DNA of 7,594 bases from JAJZQH01 sp041658465 (GTDB lineage: Bacteria; UBA10199; 2-02-FULL-44-16; JAAZCA01): contig JBBAAC010000118.1 of the NCBI GenBank assembly GCA_041658465.1, positions 1 to 7,594 of the forward strand, given 5' to 3'. The notes under the pieces were generated by a model. That model was given only the letters and a program-made list of their open reading frames with translations, ran no database searches and was not told where the DNA came from. Position 1 is the stretch's first letter. Every line of letters begins with the position of its first letter. Positions 6,316 through 7,594 of the stretch are shown in pieces. Both the position numbers and the translations under genes were made by a program.

Positions 6316-6963
6316 ATGGGACAGAAGACACATCCGATAGGTTTCAGGCTGGGCATCAGCAAGGGCTGGTACTCGAACTGGTACGCGCCAAAGGGCACTT
6401 ACCAGAAGCAGGTGCACGAGGATCGCTTTATCCGCGGCGAGATCAAGAAGCGCCTCGAGCACACCGGCGTATCGCACATCGACATCGAGCGTGCCGCCGG
6501 CAAGGTGATCGTCAATATCTTCACCTCGCGTCCCGGGCTCGTTATCGGCAAGAAGGGTGCTGGCATTGATTCGCTGAGAATGGATGTGCAGAAGAAGGTT
6601 ACCGACGAGGTGACGATAAATATCCGCGAGGTGCGCAAGGCCGAGATCGACGCACAGCTCGTGGCGGAGAACGTCGCGCAGCAGCTGGTTCGGCGCATAG
6701 CTTTTCGCCGCGCCATGAAGAAGGCCGTGCAGTCGGCCCTGAAGCTCGGCGCGCAAGGGATCAAGATCCAGTGCGCCGGCAGGCTGGGAGGCGCTGAGAT
6801 CGCCCGCAGCGAGTGGTATCGCGAAGGCCGCGTGCCGCTGCACACGCTGCGCGCAGACATCGACTATGGATTTGCAGAGGCCAGAACCACATACGGCATC
6901 ATCGGCGTGAAGGCGTGGGTCTACAAGGGTGAGATCCTGCCTGAGCGTGGTCCGGCTATCTGA
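6316..6963 (+). CDS. rpsC: 30S ribosomal protein S3
   Basis: S3 forms the mRNA entry site in the small-subunit head and takes part in ribosomal helicase activity. The 215-residue product is close to shorter family members (B. subtilis 218, E. coli 233, which has a longer tail). It starts MGQKTHPIGFRLGI. It has the type II KH domain with the GKKG loop at 78-81 (GLVIGKKGAGIDSL), RRAMKKAVQSALKLGAQGIK at 131-150, including Arg131, Arg132 and Lys135, which match the E. coli helicase residues, and the C-terminal GRVPLHTLRADIDYGFAEA. The ATG is 5 nt after GGAG at 6307-6310. The gene is followed 22 nt later by rplP. Confidence 0.98.
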   Translation: MGQKTHPIGFRLGISKGWYSNWYAPKGTYQKQVHEDRFIRGEIKKRLEHTGVSHIDIERAAGKVIVNIFTSRPGLVIGKKGAGIDSLRMDVQKKVTDEVTINIREVRKAEIDAQLVAENVAQQLVRRIAFRRAMKKAVQSALKLGAQGIKIQCAGRLGGAEIARSEWYREGRVPLHTLRADIDYGFAEARTTYGIIGVKAWVYKGEILPERGPAI

Positions 6964-6985
6964 TTTCCCGGAGTGGAGATAGAGC

Positions 6986-7411
6986 ATGTTAGAGCCAAAG
7001 AAGACAAAGTTTCGCAAGCAGCAGAAGGGCCGCATCAGGGGCGTCGCATGGCGCGGCTGCAATCTTTCGTTCGGCGACTTCGGCCTGCAGGCGCTTTCGC
7101 ACGGCCGCATCACCGCTCGTCAGATCGAGGCGGCGCGTATGGCGATGAGCCGCGCGGCAAAGCGCGGCGGCAAACTATGGGTCCGAATTTTCCCGGACAA
7201 GCCGATAACGAAGAAACCGGCCGAGACGCGCATGGGAAAAGGAAAGGGATCGCCGGAAGAGTGGGTCGTTCCGGTCAAGCGCGGCCGCATGCTCTATGAG
7301 ATGAAAGGCGTCCCGCGCGACATAGCGATCGAGGCTCTCAAGCTCGCATCGCACAAGTTGCCGCTCAGGACCAAGATCGTGGAGCGGGAGGTATATCGTG
7401 AAGCCAAGTGA
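6986..7411 (+). CDS. rplP: 50S ribosomal protein L16
   Basis: L16 organises the A-site and peptidyl-transferase region of the large subunit near the elbow of A-site tRNA. The 141-residue product (E. coli 136) begins MLEPKKTKFRKQQKGR and carries LSFGDFGLQAL (27-37), RITARQIEAARMAMSRAAKRGGKLWVRIFPDKPIT (41-75) and RMGKGKGSPEEWV (82-94). Arg82 corresponds to E. coli Arg81, which is hydroxylated there by the YcfD/RoxA oxygenase; whether this organism does so cannot be told. The ATG is 7 nt after GGAG at 6975-6978. The 3' end overlaps rpmC by 14 nt and contains its ribosome-binding site, in the usual S10 order. Confidence 0.98.
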   Translation: MLEPKKTKFRKQQKGRIRGVAWRGCNLSFGDFGLQALSHGRITARQIEAARMAMSRAAKRGGKLWVRIFPDKPITKKPAETRMGKGKGSPEEWVVPVKRGRMLYEMKGVPRDIAIEALKLASHKLPLRTKIVEREVYREAK

Positions 7412-7594
7412 AGTCCGTGACAAAACGGTGCATGAATTGAATACGATGGTGACGGAGCTGGAGGAGGAGATATTCCGCCTTCGCTTCCGCATGGGCGCGG
7501 GCCAGCTCAAGCAGACCGGCAATATCCGCAAGGCGAGGCGCGACCTCGCTCGTGCGAAGACGGTCCTGCGCGAGCGCGAGCTATCGGCAAAGGG
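7398..7594 (+). CDS. rpmC: 50S ribosomal protein L29, N-terminal 65 residues (runs off window)
   Basis: L29 is a small two-helix protein near the tunnel exit beside L23. The frame starting at GTG 7398 is open to the window end and reads MKPSEVRDKTVHELN, then a Glu-rich helix (MVTELEEEIFRLRFRMGAGQ, 17-36) and a basic helix, NIRKARRDLARAKTVLRERE (42-61). These match the L29 pattern, including the L-x-x-LRF and the IR+(A/V)RR+(I/L)AR run. The start is supported by GGGAGGT at 7386-7392, 5 nt upstream and inside rplP. Typical L29 proteins have about 63-75 residues, so only the last few codons should be missing. rpsQ would be expected next. Confidence 0.95.
   Translation, partial: MKPSEVRDKTVHELNTMVTELEEEIFRLRFRMGAGQLKQTGNIRKARRDLARAKTVLRERELSAK

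Noticed and set aside
6289..7113. 274-codon open frame on the - strand opposite rpsC
   Set aside because: It runs antisense to the conserved S3 and L16 genes, with no recognisable domain or ribosome-binding site.

Overview
The window is a stretch of a bacterial str/S10 ribosomal-protein gene cluster, all on the + strand, in the canonical order fusA (3' part) - tuf - rpsJ - rplC - rplD - rplW - rplB - rpsS - rplV - rpsC - rplP - rpmC (5' part). Every gene is intact apart from the two cut by the window edges. The proteins are of clear bacterial type and the DNA is GC-rich, with G/C-ending codons outside tuf. Nothing gives a firm taxon. The EF-Tu, L3 and L29 wording would fit a Gram-negative, deltaproteobacteria-like lineage or a related uncultured phylum, but that is an impression.

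Layout: positions 1-1253 encode the last 416 residues of EF-G; 1289-2479 EF-Tu; 2515-2838 S10; 2949-3686 L3; 3690-4310 L4; 4307-4594 L23; 4655-5479 L2; 5532-5864 S19; 5864-6199 L22; 6316-6963 S3; 6986-7411 L16; 7398 to the end L29. Several junctions are tight: a 3-nt gap for rplC/rplD, a 4-nt overlap for rplD/rplW, 1 nt for rpsS/rplV and 14 nt for rplP/rpmC. This fits one co-transcribed, translationally coupled unit. No promoter or intrinsic terminator could be recognised.

The products act together. EF-Tu delivers aminoacyl-tRNA and EF-G drives translocation. S10, S19 and S3 build the small-subunit head. L2, L3, L4, L22, L23, L16 and L29 build the peptidyl-transferase surroundings and the exit tunnel.

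The unusual part is the spacers. Four gaps (rpsJ-rplC, rplW-rplB, rplB-rpsS, rplV-rpsC) are 52-116 nt long and hold repeat-like DNA. Three carry degenerate tandem repeats with an exact 7-nt period, two of them as inverted arrays able to fold into long hairpins. The fourth carries a 9-bp CCCTCCTT/AAGGAGGG-type hairpin whose 3' side appears to supply the rpsS ribosome-binding site. Other points are a tuf gene with leucine codon use unlike fusA, and low-complexity C-terminal extensions on L3 and S19. I see no new enzyme or defence system here; the intergenic repeats are the main candidate for something undescribed.
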